From the NCBI GenBank assembly GCA_017502125.1, contig JAFVVN010000029.1:42176-106175 (forward strand): a DNA stretch of 64,000 bases, given 5' to 3'. Origin of the DNA: Bacteroidales bacterium (GTDB lineage: Bacteria > Bacteroidota > Bacteroidia > Bacteroidales > UBA932). Positions 37,042 to 43,756 of this stretch are shown here, in pieces; the first letter of the stretch is position 1; each line of letters opens with the position of its first letter. A program made the translations under genes and the position numbers. The notes under the pieces are model-generated. The model was not told the DNA's origin. It saw nothing but the letters and a program-made list of their open reading frames with translations, and did not search any database.

Positions 37042-37057
37042 GCCTGCGGATGCAGGC
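37042..37057 (+). promoter_or_regulatory. Leader hairpin of hsp20
   Basis: GCCTGC, loop GGAT, GCAGGC: a perfect 6-bp stem 36 nt upstream of the hsp20 start. It could act in transcript stability or heat control; nothing more can be said. Confidence 0.4.
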
Positions 37058-37092
37058 AGGATAAAACAATTTAACAGATAGGAGAACAAGAT

Positions 37093-37527
37093 ATGTTACC
37101 AGCAAAAAGAATCAACGGTCAGAACTGGATTCCGGATTTCTTTACTGACTTCTTTGAGGGAAATGCCCTCACAAAATTCAACGGCACCACACCTGCAATG
37201 AATGTCAGGGAGGATGACAAGTCATACAATATTGAACTCGCAGCGCCGGGCATGTGCAAGAAGGACTTTGACGTGCACATCAGCAAGGACGGCAACCTGG
37301 TCATCGAAATGGAGAAGAAGTGCGAGGACAAGGAATGCAAGAAAGAAGGAAAGTATATCAGAAAGGAGTTTTCATACTCGAAGTTCCATCAGACACTGGT
37401 GCTTCCGGACAATGCGGACAGAGACGGAGTCGAGGCATGCGTTGAAAATGGTGTTCTTAATGTAAGGATACCAAAGCTCCAGACAGAGAAGGTGGAGAAT
37501 GAAAAAAGGGTGATCGAAGTGAAATAA
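37093..37527 (+). CDS. Small heat shock protein, Hsp20/alpha-crystallin family
   Basis: 144-residue ATP-independent holdase. The alpha-crystallin domain runs from about residue 35 (PAMNVREDDKSYNIELAAPGMCKKDFDV) to about 130, with the closing motif ENGVLNVRIPK; the C-terminal extension is short. The start is preceded by a Shine-Dalgarno-like AGGAG at about 10 nt, which is uncommon in this phylum. A hairpin sits in the leader and a strong terminator follows at 37583-37622. Confidence 0.95.
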   Translation: MLPAKRINGQNWIPDFFTDFFEGNALTKFNGTTPAMNVREDDKSYNIELAAPGMCKKDFDVHISKDGNLVIEMEKKCEDKECKKEGKYIRKEFSYSKFHQTLVLPDNADRDGVEACVENGVLNVRIPKLQTEKVENEKRVIEVK

Positions 37528-37582
37528 TGCAAACAATTGCTCAACAGATTGGTTTTCATTGGTTTTGGTTTTGTGAGCATCC

Positions 37583-37622
37583 GATGGCGGTTTTCAGTGA
37601 TGGAGACCGCCATCACTTTTTT
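37583..37622 (+). terminator. Terminator of hsp20
   Basis: GATGGCGGT (37583-37591) pairs perfectly with ACCGCCATC (37606-37614), followed by ACTTTTTTG on the plus strand. Confidence 0.9.
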
Positions 37623-37652
37623 GTAATTTTTTCAGAAAAAATGCAGGAAAAA

Positions 37653-37683
37653 TTTGCAGGTTTCGAAAAAATGCGTACCTTTG
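37653..37683 (+). promoter_or_regulatory. tRNA-Asp/tRNA-Val promoter
   Basis: TTTG (37653-37656), 19 nt, then TACCTTTG (37676-37683), an excellent consensus match. Transcription start near 37690, about 32 nt before tRNA-Asp. Confidence 0.78.
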
Positions 37684-37721
37684 CATCCGCGTTCGACAAA
37701 AACGCATAAGTCTGAACAAAT

Positions 37722-37798
37722 GGTGCGGTAGTTCAGCTGGTTAGAATACCGGCCTGTCACGCCGGGGGTCGCGGGTTCGAGTCCCGTCCGCACCGCCA
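37722..37798 (+). tRNA. tRNA-Asp (anticodon GTC)
   Basis: Acceptor GGTGCGG with CCGCACC, anticodon loop CTGTCAC (GTC), T loop TTCGAGT, discriminator G and encoded CCA. The spacer to tRNA-Val is about 143 nt. Confidence 0.96.
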
Positions 37799-37941
37799 GA
37801 AAAGAGTTCTTCGGAATACTTTCGCCGCTTATTTTGTTCGAGAACAAGGAAGACGAACGATGAAGGAGGGAGCAACCTGATGGTTGTGACCGACTGAAGA
37901 GAGAAGTCTGACGCAGTTATCGGACAAAAGAAGCAAGAAAA

Positions 37942-38019
37942 GGGAGCATAGCTCAGTTGGTTTAGAGCATCTGCCTTACAAGCAGAGGGTCGGGGGTTCG
38001 ACTCCCTCTGCTCCCACCA
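37942..38019 (+). tRNA. tRNA-Val (anticodon TAC), integration target
   Basis: Acceptor GGGAGCA with TGCTCCC, anticodon stem TCTGC/GCAGA with loop CTTACAA (TAC), T arm GGGGG/CCCTC, discriminator A and encoded CCA. The last 31 bases are repeated at 43539-43569, so the 3' end is now the left junction of an integrated element; the tRNA remains intact. Confidence 0.96.
37989..38019 (+). repeat. attL: 31-bp direct repeat at the tRNA-Val 3' end
   Basis: The sequence starts GTCGGGGGTTCGACT and ends CTCCCACCA, and is identical over 31 bp to positions 43539-43569. It covers the T arm and the 3' acceptor strand of tRNA-Val, a usual target of tyrosine recombinases. Confidence 0.9.
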
Positions 38020-38027
38020 CTTCAAAG

Positions 38028-38061
38028 AAATCACCTTTCTAGTTCGCTAGAGAGGTGATTT
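38028..38061 (+). terminator. Terminator after tRNA-Val, supplied by the element
   Basis: A 15-bp stem with one mismatch (left AAATCACC..., right ...GGTGATTT) around a TTCG loop, followed by TCGTTT. It lies inside the element, so the tRNA now uses an element-borne terminator. Confidence 0.8.
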
Positions 38062-38104
38062 TCGTTTATAGTCCCTTCTCTGATGGACTGAATGTGTTCC
38101 TATC

Positions 38105-38137
38105 TTGCGACCAATGGCTTTTTCAAAGTTGCGACCA
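38105..38137 (+). repeat. Repeated TTGCGACCA 9-mers near attL
   Basis: TTGCGACCA occurs at 38105-38113 and 38129-38137 (24 bp apart, same orientation), and inverted (TGGTCGCAA) at 38461-38469 after the integrase stub. The core TGCGACC also lies near attR (43461-43467). Such sites could be integrase arm-binding sites. Confidence 0.5.
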
Positions 38138-38179
38138 GATTTTGAAACAATAAAAGTTTCACTATCAATCATTTACGCA

Positions 38180-38452
38180 ATGAGAACAACATTCAACATC
38201 GGTTTCGTATGTAGACCATCCAAGACTCAGAAGTCAGGCTTAGCTCCTGTAGAGATGACAATCGTTATCAATGGAGCAAGAACCTACCTCTCCCTCCCAA
38301 GAAAGGAACAGCCATCCACCTTCAAGAAGCTCACAGAATCCAAGAAGCCAAACGAACTGAAGGAATATCTGCAAGGTGTATATAATAAGGTATCACAGAA
38401 GTCCAAAAAGAAACCGAACCATCAGCCATATAAGGCAATGAGGCTCTTCTAA
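38180..38452 (+). pseudogene. Truncated tyrosine recombinase, N-terminal arm-binding part
   Basis: 90 residues starting MRTTFNIGFVCRPSKTQKSG, resembling the N-terminal arm-DNA-binding region of Bacteroidetes phage and transposon integrases (IVINGARTYLSLPRKEQPS). The core-binding and catalytic domains with the R-H-R-Y residues are missing; the last 18 residues are Lys-rich and unlike the family. The gene appears to have been deleted after the arm domain. Its place directly after attL supports its origin. Confidence 0.6.
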
Positions 38453-38486
38453 GGCATATTTGGTCGCAAATATCGAACATATAAGT

Positions 38487-38536
38487 GAGTGGATTTTTTG
38501 TAAAGAGGGGTATATAATAGAAAGAAAAAACCACTC
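38487..38536. repeat. Imperfect inverted repeat upstream of the first secreted protein
   Basis: GAGTGG plus a T-run (from 38487) faces an A-run plus CCACTC (to 38536). It could be a terminator remnant of the integrase transcript or a regulator site. Confidence 0.4.
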
Positions 38537-38552
38537 AACTAAAATCTTTTCT

Positions 38553-38560
38553 TAACTTTG
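38553..38560 (+). promoter_or_regulatory. -7 box for the first secreted protein of the island
   Basis: TAACTTTG fits TAnnTTTG, 22 nt before the ATG. No clear -33 element. Confidence 0.4.
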
Positions 38561-38582
38561 TCATAACTAAAGAAATGGTCTT

Positions 38583-39239
38583 ATGAAAAGATTTGTCTTT
38601 GCTATTACTTTGCTTTTAGCTTCATTGAGTATTGCGTATTCTCAAAACACTTCATCTGCTGAGTATTCTCTTGCTGTTAAGTTTAGAGGTCTAGCAGACC
38701 AATTCATATACACAGATGATGGAGTTGCAGTACAAAAGGTCATAAGTGGAGTTGGTACAAAGGAGAAACTCTATGAAAAGGTTCTCCATTTCTTAAATCG
38801 TTATTATAAAGATTCTACAGATGTCATTCAGGTAAACGATAAGGAAAATGGTCTTATCGTAGCTAATGGCTATCATTCCTTTTACATTACCGAGATCAAC
38901 TTTGGCAATGCCGTCAAGCATAATATCTTTCCTATCATTAAAGCCGAGTGCAAGGATGAGAGGGTTAGAGTGACCATCACCATTGACTACATAGATGAGT
39001 TTAGGAAAGGTTCTAAGGGATATAATGGAGCCCCTGACAAACCTGCCACAACAGAGAGAGTCTATATCCCAGATCTTTACAAGAGCTATAAAACTATAGA
39101 TGATGCTCAGGATCGTAGATTCCCATTGTTTGATGGCTTTCAAATATATCACTGTATTCAGCATATGCTATACTTGACTACAGAAATAGATAATGCAATC
39201 AACAAAACTACAATGCTTGCTACCGATGATAATTGGTAG
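38583..39239 (+). CDS. Secreted protein, DUF4468-like
   Basis: 218 residues with a signal peptide (MKRFVFAITLLLASLSIAYS). The middle part (VIQVNDKENGLIVANGYHSFYI) resembles the DUF4468/TBP-like fold found in secreted Bacteroidetes proteins. No catalytic motif is visible. Codon use is AT-rich like the rest of the island. The gene stops exactly where the broken minus-strand frame ends. Function unknown. Confidence 0.65.
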   Translation: MKRFVFAITLLLASLSIAYSQNTSSAEYSLAVKFRGLADQFIYTDDGVAVQKVISGVGTKEKLYEKVLHFLNRYYKDSTDVIQVNDKENGLIVANGYHSFYITEINFGNAVKHNIFPIIKAECKDERVRVTITIDYIDEFRKGSKGYNGAPDKPATTERVYIPDLYKSYKTIDDAQDRRFPLFDGFQIYHCIQHMLYLTTEIDNAINKTTMLATDDNW

Positions 39240-39764
39240 TTATCTGCTGAATATTATAGCCTTTTTAATGTCTTCAGACATAGCATCCTTTATCATCTGA
39301 AGGTAGTACCCATTAAACTGATCAAGAGTCTTCTTAAGCATAGGCTTTGGATCAATTCCTACTGTTGTGATCTTTCTGCTTATAAGGAAGGCTAGCTGCT
39401 TCTGAGTTGGGAACTTTCCATTAGACATTGGTCTTGGCAATACAGGCTTGATCTGAATCCACTCCAAGATCTTGTTTGGTGGTGGTCAGTGAGGCTTGGA
39501 TCCGTATTCCATATATTTCCAATACTCTTCAAGAGACAGATTGACCATGTAAGAGAATGATCCCACTACCACTGTAGAGCTGACACTGTTAAGGAGCTTC
39601 TGTGAAGCTACACTGTCATTCTGAATGAGCTGATCCTTGTAGTTCTCTGCTACATCTTTTCCATACTGTTCCAATACTGAGATGAGCTTGTCAAATTTTA
39701 TCAGTTCCATAGGCTTAGTGTGTTCTTTTCCATTCCTCAACATCTTTAGCTTGCCTTCTGTCAT
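39240..39764 (-). pseudogene. Phage tail-component-like gene broken by a TGA codon
   Basis: Two collinear frames in the same phase are separated by one TGA after YMEYGSKPH, and the downstream part resumes with PPPNKILEWIQIKP. The joined motif (EYGSKPH, PPPN, EWIQIKP) is like HK97 gp10-type tail or neck proteins. The joined frame would have about 174 residues. The TGA may stand for an original Trp. The assignment to phage tail proteins is by motif only. Confidence 0.5.
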
Positions 39765-39806
39765 ACTCCACTGCAAAGGAGATGATGTTGAAGAATTCGT
39801 AGATAT

Positions 39807-40299
39807 TTACATCCCAGACATCCCTTCAAGGAAGCTTTGTTGTATCGGAGTATTTCTTGATGAGACAAAGCCAGCTATAAGCAGTCGGTTCATCTCCTCT
39901 ATCTTTTCCATCAGAGCTTCGATCTTGACCTTCTTCTGTGGATCCTTCTCTTTCCTCATCATCTTCCTCATCAGGTAATCCAAATAAATTTGAAAAGCCT
40001 TTATTGAAAGCAGACAGTCTTTGAGAAAAAAAGAGGATCTCATTTGCCTTTACGATGCTGATGTTCTCTCTCAGACTCTCAGCTAGCTTTGATGCATCAT
40101 ATCCTTCACCGTACTGTGCTATGGTCATATGCTGAAGATCCACATCAACTGTGTATTCCTGGTCTTCGATCTTGATTGTGCCACCCTTGAATTTATGACT
40201 GAACTCAAAGGAAGAGAGCCACTGTATCTTGCTTATAAGGTCATTTGCTTCAGACACAGAGAGGTTGTATACTTCCTCTTCAGGTACATCACACAGCAA
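39807..40299 (-). pseudogene. Phage-like gene with N-terminal truncation and +1 frame break
   Basis: A frame from about 40299 contains LLCDVPEEEVYNLSVSEAN and DLQHMTIAQYGEGYDASKLAESL, which look like a phage protein of the tail-assembly-chaperone kind. It lacks a proper start: a TAA lies just upstream in frame. Near position 40000 the sensible reading moves one base downstream to a helical stretch (DPQKKVKIEALMEKIEEMNRLL). Either a frameshift mutation or an unusual programmed shift would explain this; mutation is more likely. Confidence 0.45.
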
Positions 40300-40350
40300 A
40301 GCACATACAGCTTACATTGACACTGCAACCAATATGATCAACCACAGCAT

Positions 40351-40483
40351 CTGAAACAAAGTGGACTCTATCAGAGTGGAGTACAAGTACCTTGAAAGGA
40401 AAGTTTACAGAGACAGTGTGATTGTGAAGGAAATACCTGTAGAAGTAGAAGTGGAGAAGACTGTGTATCCTAAGAGCTACTGA
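40351..40483 (+). pseudogene. Fragment of a small phage-like protein
   Basis: A plus-strand reading ends with NKVDSIRVEYKYLERKVYRD, then SVIVKEIPVEVEVEKTVYPK, then a TGA. Short, Lys/Glu/Val-rich proteins of this kind are common near lysis genes in Bacteroidetes phages. No start codon is visible in frame, so it is a remnant. Confidence 0.35.
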
Positions 40484-40539
40484 ATAATGATGATTACACT
40501 GATTATTATAGTTGGTGTATGTCTCTTCAAAATTTATCG

Positions 40540-40547
40540 TAAATTTG
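40540..40547 (+). promoter_or_regulatory. -7 box for the DUF3883 gene
   Basis: TAAATTTG fits TAnnTTTG, 22 nt before the ATG at 40570; a TTG at 40512-40514 is slightly too distant (25 nt). Confidence 0.4.
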
Positions 40548-40569
40548 TTGTGATCTAATAACCACTCCT

Positions 40570-41799
40570 ATGAATCAGAGAGATTTCCAAGAAGCAAAAG
40601 CAACATTTCAATACACAAGGATCTTCAATGAAAGAAAACCTTTTCACAAGTTGAGAAAGGACTTTGTTAAGAAATTCACCGTTGATAAGATCTCCAAGAT
40701 GAAACTTGATGACTATGTTCAAGGTAAGCAAAATAAGGAATCATTCTGCTATGGTGTGGAGTGGCTTCTTGATCCTCTCGGTAAAATTGTAGGATCAAAC
40801 TGTAGTAAGTTCGGTATCTACTATTCAGAGGAAGACCAAGAGTATAGATTTGTTAGCAGATTTGGTGATGATTATAAATCTGCATTTAAGTGTATTAAGG
40901 ATGAGATTCTAGACCTTCTTGATGCAGGTGCTAAAGAAGAATATGAAAGAATTGAAGAAAATCTGCTCTCTCCGATGTTCAAGGGTAAGATCCTATCCAT
41001 CTATTATCCTAAAAAGTATTTGAATATCTTCTCGAATGAGCACCTTGATCACTATCTCATTGGGTTGGATCTTGACACCACAGATCTTCTGAAGAAAGAT
41101 GCCATATACAAGAGAAGAGCTCTAGTTGACTTCAAAGATGCAGATCCTGATATGAGAGCTTGGGATCTTGATATGTATGCTGTCTTCTTGGTAAGTCAGT
41201 ACCCAAAAGAGCCAAAAGCTAAAAAGGATGAAAAATATATTGGTGCTCAGGAAAAAGAATTAAAATTCCAGACTATCGAAGGCTTCAGTTATATTGAGAA
41301 TCTGAGTATAGATTATGATGCTGAAAGAGAATCCAAGAAGAAGGAGTCTAAAGCAAAGGATGGTAAAGCTGACTATGAGAAGGAGCAGAGGAGAAAGACA
41401 AAGCTAGGAGATAGAGGAGAGAAGATAGTAATGATGGCTGAGATCAAAAGAGTGATGGAGGAGAGAGGTGTTTCTGAAGCCAAAGCTCAGAAGCTTGTCA
41501 TAAGGGAATCTCTTACAAATGATGCTATAGGCTATGACATAAGATCTGTCAACTCAGATGGTACTCCTAGATACATTGAAGTAAAGTCTACGACAGGAAA
41601 AGCAGGTGATATGTCTTTCTTCTATACGATCAATGAGTTGCAGACAGCTCAAGATTTGAAAGAGGATTACTATGTCTACCTTGTATATGAGATTCTCAGT
41701 AAGAACCCCAAAATATGGGTGTTGAAGAATCCGTTCATCGGTAATCAGCAACTGACACTAGAGCCAATAAAGTTCAAGGTGAATGTTCAAACCAAATAA
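40570..41799 (+). CDS. DUF3883 domain protein, PD-(D/E)XK nuclease-like, possible restriction/defence factor
   Basis: 409-residue intact soluble protein. Residues 1-210 (FCYGVEWLLDPLGKIVGSN, MFKGKILSIYYPKKYLNIFS) resemble the N-terminal module often found beside McrB- and DUF3883-type restriction proteins. A Lys/Glu-rich linker (250-280) follows. Residues 280-400 form a DUF3883 domain with the nuclease-like pattern E284 (RGEKIV), D323 (GYDIRS), E337 and K339 (RYIEVKST). No NTPase motif is present. It is one of the few intact genes of the island. Family members occur with restriction-type genes, so a defence role is plausible but not shown. Confidence 0.75.
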   Translation: MNQRDFQEAKATFQYTRIFNERKPFHKLRKDFVKKFTVDKISKMKLDDYVQGKQNKESFCYGVEWLLDPLGKIVGSNCSKFGIYYSEEDQEYRFVSRFGDDYKSAFKCIKDEILDLLDAGAKEEYERIEENLLSPMFKGKILSIYYPKKYLNIFSNEHLDHYLIGLDLDTTDLLKKDAIYKRRALVDFKDADPDMRAWDLDMYAVFLVSQYPKEPKAKKDEKYIGAQEKELKFQTIEGFSYIENLSIDYDAERESKKKESKAKDGKADYEKEQRRKTKLGDRGEKIVMMAEIKRVMEERGVSEAKAQKLVIRESLTNDAIGYDIRSVNSDGTPRYIEVKSTTGKAGDMSFFYTINELQTAQDLKEDYYVYLVYEILSKNPKIWVLKNPFIGNQQLTLEPIKFKVNVQTK

Positions 41800-41806
41800 A
41801 ATTTGC

Positions 41807-41814
41807 TAACTTTG
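41807..41814 (+). promoter_or_regulatory. -7 box for the second secreted protein
   Basis: TAACTTTG fits TAnnTTTG, 20 nt before the ATG at 41835. The -33 element is poor. Confidence 0.4.
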
Positions 41815-41834
41815 AAAGACTTAAAGGATCCATT

Positions 41835-42518
41835 ATGAAAAAGCTAGCTCTTATTATCACAACACTGTTATTCTCTGTGTCTGTTTTTGCACAGGAAGAT
41901 GTGACAAAATTTTTGGGAATTCCTGTTGATGGATTTAAACCCGAGATGATCAGAAAACTTAAAGCTAAGGGATATACTGAGCATTCATATAAGCCAGATG
42001 TTCTTGTAGGTGAGTTTAATGGCAGAGATGTAGAAGTAAGTGTTGTGACAAACAACAATAAAGTTTATAGGATCTTTGTTCAGGATGCCTATACTGTTGA
42101 TGAATACAACATTAAGATAAGGTACAATACTCTGTGCGAACAGTTTGAAAACAACAAACGATACATATCTATGGCAGTAGAAGGTCAATCTATTCCAGAT
42201 GATGAGGATATTAGTGACCAGATGCTTTATGAGGACAAAAGATATGAAGCTTTGTATTTTCAAGTACCTGAACAAGTAGACACATTGGCAGTTCAAACAG
42301 CTTTAAGAGAAAGGGTTCTTGCTAAATACACAGAGGAGCAATTAGCAAATCCAACTTCAGAAATGCAAGAAGAGGTACTCAAAGCAACATTTGACATTGC
42401 TTTTGAGATATATAAAAAGAAGTCTGTTTGGTTTACTATCAATAAGGAAGGTAACAGGTATCGTATCTTGATGTACTACGATAACAAGTATAATGAAGCA
42501 AATGGAGAGGATCTGTAA
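41835..42518 (+). CDS. Secreted protein of a Bacteroidetes family with unknown function
   Basis: 227 residues with a signal peptide (MKKLALIITTLLFSVSVFA). The mature part begins with KFLGIPVDGFKPEMIRKLKA and continues with GEFNGRDVEVSVVTNNNKVY, a pattern I associate with small secreted or periplasmic proteins of Bacteroides and Prevotella. No enzymatic residues are evident. It has its own -7 box and lies between the two nuclease-like genes. Confidence 0.65.
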   Translation: MKKLALIITTLLFSVSVFAQEDVTKFLGIPVDGFKPEMIRKLKAKGYTEHSYKPDVLVGEFNGRDVEVSVVTNNNKVYRIFVQDAYTVDEYNIKIRYNTLCEQFENNKRYISMAVEGQSIPDDEDISDQMLYEDKRYEALYFQVPEQVDTLAVQTALRERVLAKYTEEQLANPTSEMQEEVLKATFDIAFEIYKKKSVWFTINKEGNRYRILMYYDNKYNEANGEDL

Positions 42519-42535
42519 TATCTGTACTGTTCTCT

Positions 42536-43408
42536 ATGAAGGGTTATATATATAGGTACACATTCCCTGATGGCAAGGTCTATATTGGTCAGACAAGAAG
42601 ACCTGAGGATCTCCGTATTAAGGAGCATTTAACAGAGTCTATCGGGTCTGCCAATAAGGGCTTTTGGGAGGCATATACCAAGTATGGAGAGTGTGAGTAT
42701 GCAACCATAGCTACCATAGAAAGTGATAATCTTGATGAACTTGTAGCTAAACTGAATGCTTTAGAATCTCACCTCATTTCTGAATACAAAGCAACAGATC
42801 CACAGTTCGGATATAATAGGCTTTCAAAAGGAATGGTTGTCTCAGATCGTAATGAGATCCTTAACGATGCTTTGAGATCAAGGCTTGCAGAAGCTAAGAT
42901 TGAAAGCCTACCTTTTGAGGAAATGTGTGATCAGATCCTTTGCAAAGTATATGATACAAAAGAGCCTTTAACAGCAGAGGAGAAAGAATTTGTCAGAGAA
43001 TTTATCTTCACAAATGGCATTTTTAATGTCTCAGACTATGACTTAGATGAGATCCATTTGCTTGATGAAGAAGAGCTGTTTATGTTTGAAGAAGCAATAG
43101 ATGCAGCAAGATTCTTCAGAGAGGATGAAATGACTGAAAATATAAGATATGATGTTTATTCTAGAGCTGATGAAATAGTTGAAGAAGCTAGGAATGAAAA
43201 GATCATTGTTCAGATTGGATCTGATGGTGAAATTGTAGCTGAGTACAGTTCCTTTAATGAGATTGCTCAAGCATTTGGAGTGCCTAGACCTGACAATGTC
43301 AGAAATGTTGTTAAAGGGAAACAGAAGTCTGCATATGGATTCAGATGGATGTATAAAAAAGATTATCTGAATCAGAAAAATGAGTCTGAAGAAGGTTGTT
43401 TATTCTAA
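42536..43408 (+). CDS. GIY-YIG endonuclease with C-terminal NUMOD1-like domain
   Basis: 290 residues. The N-terminal GIY-YIG nuclease is complete: YIYRYTFPDGKVYIGQT, then R and H in LRIKEHL, a catalytic Glu in LESHLISEYK, and N in GYNRLS. Residues about 100-220 are acidic and unassigned. Residues about 225-280 (IGSDGEIVAEYSSFNEIAQA, then KSAYGFRWMY) fit NUMOD1-type DNA-binding repeats of free-standing homing endonucleases. It begins 17 nt after the secreted protein gene. It may be a selfish homing gene or a degrader of foreign DNA. Confidence 0.8.
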   Translation: MKGYIYRYTFPDGKVYIGQTRRPEDLRIKEHLTESIGSANKGFWEAYTKYGECEYATIATIESDNLDELVAKLNALESHLISEYKATDPQFGYNRLSKGMVVSDRNEILNDALRSRLAEAKIESLPFEEMCDQILCKVYDTKEPLTAEEKEFVREFIFTNGIFNVSDYDLDEIHLLDEEELFMFEEAIDAARFFREDEMTENIRYDVYSRADEIVEEARNEKIIVQIGSDGEIVAEYSSFNEIAQAFGVPRPDNVRNVVKGKQKSAYGFRWMYKKDYLNQKNESEEGCLF

Positions 43409-43538
43409 GAAAATCTGGCTTTATTCATACAAGTTACATATCTTTGCAGTGTTCAATATCTGCGACCTCTTTTGAAGATAGCATTGGTCTGAACGAATAT
43501 TAGGATCTAGAAAGCAGCAAGTTAAGTGATATAGAGTA
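43409..43538. other. Gene-free right end of the element
   Basis: About 130 bases with no gene. It holds TATCTTTG (43439-43446), a lone -7-like box without a good partner, and TGCGACC (43461-43467), which matches the core of the 9-mers near attL. Confidence 0.4.
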
Positions 43539-43569
43539 GTCGGGGGTTCGACTCCCTCTGCTCCCACCA
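43539..43569 (+). repeat. attR: 31-bp copy of the tRNA-Val 3' end
   Basis: Identical to 37989-38019. Only the T arm and acceptor 3' strand are present, so this is not a tRNA gene. The next bases run into the terminator that originally served tRNA-Val. Confidence 0.9.
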
Positions 43570-43573
43570 AAGA

Positions 43574-43604
43574 AAACGCCTTTCAACAATGTTGAGAGGC
43601 GTTT
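43574..43604 (+). terminator. Original tRNA-Val terminator, displaced by the element
   Basis: AAACGCC-type stem of 14 bp with one wobble (43574-43587 with 43591-43604), loop AAT, followed by CTTATT. It starts 5 nt after attR, where the chromosome resumes. Confidence 0.75.
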
Positions 43605-43630
43605 CTTATTATCTATCAGCACGTTACGCT

Positions 43631-43662
43631 AAAACGCCTGCGGCAAATGCCGCAGGCGTTTT
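43631..43662. terminator. Strong terminator hairpin after the xylose transporter gene
   Basis: A perfect 14-bp stem (AAAACGCCTGCGGC with its complement) around AAAT, with A-rich and T-rich ends, so active in both directions. It ends the minus-strand xylE transcript. Confidence 0.8.
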
Positions 43663-43756
43663 ACTATAAAGCATTGTGGGTCAGGCACTTGGTCACACAC
43701 AGGGGTGTAAGGGCGCAAGGCCTATCACAGACATGGTGGGTTGCCGGTGAGCCAGT

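Larger units (their letters stand above)
38020..43569. mobile_element. 5.55-kb decayed integrative element at tRNA-Val
   Basis: Bounded by the 31-bp att repeats. The content is accessory: an integrase stub, phage-like gene remnants, two secreted proteins, a DUF3883 gene and a GIY-YIG gene. The bases are clearly AT-richer than the flanking chromosome and codon use differs (many AGA, GAT, AAA). The integrase is truncated, so the element should not excise by itself. It could be a decayed prophage, a phage satellite or a small integrative element; the tail-like remnants favour phage ancestry. Confidence 0.85.

Noticed and set aside
37632-38034. Two minus-strand open frames with strings such as WEQRESNPRPSACKAD and GLEPATPGVTGR
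   Set aside because: They are antisense readings of tRNA-Asp and tRNA-Val, a well-known source of false proteins.
43539-43569. A second tRNA-Val gene
   Set aside because: Only the T arm and 3' acceptor strand are present; the 5' half is missing, so it is the att copy.
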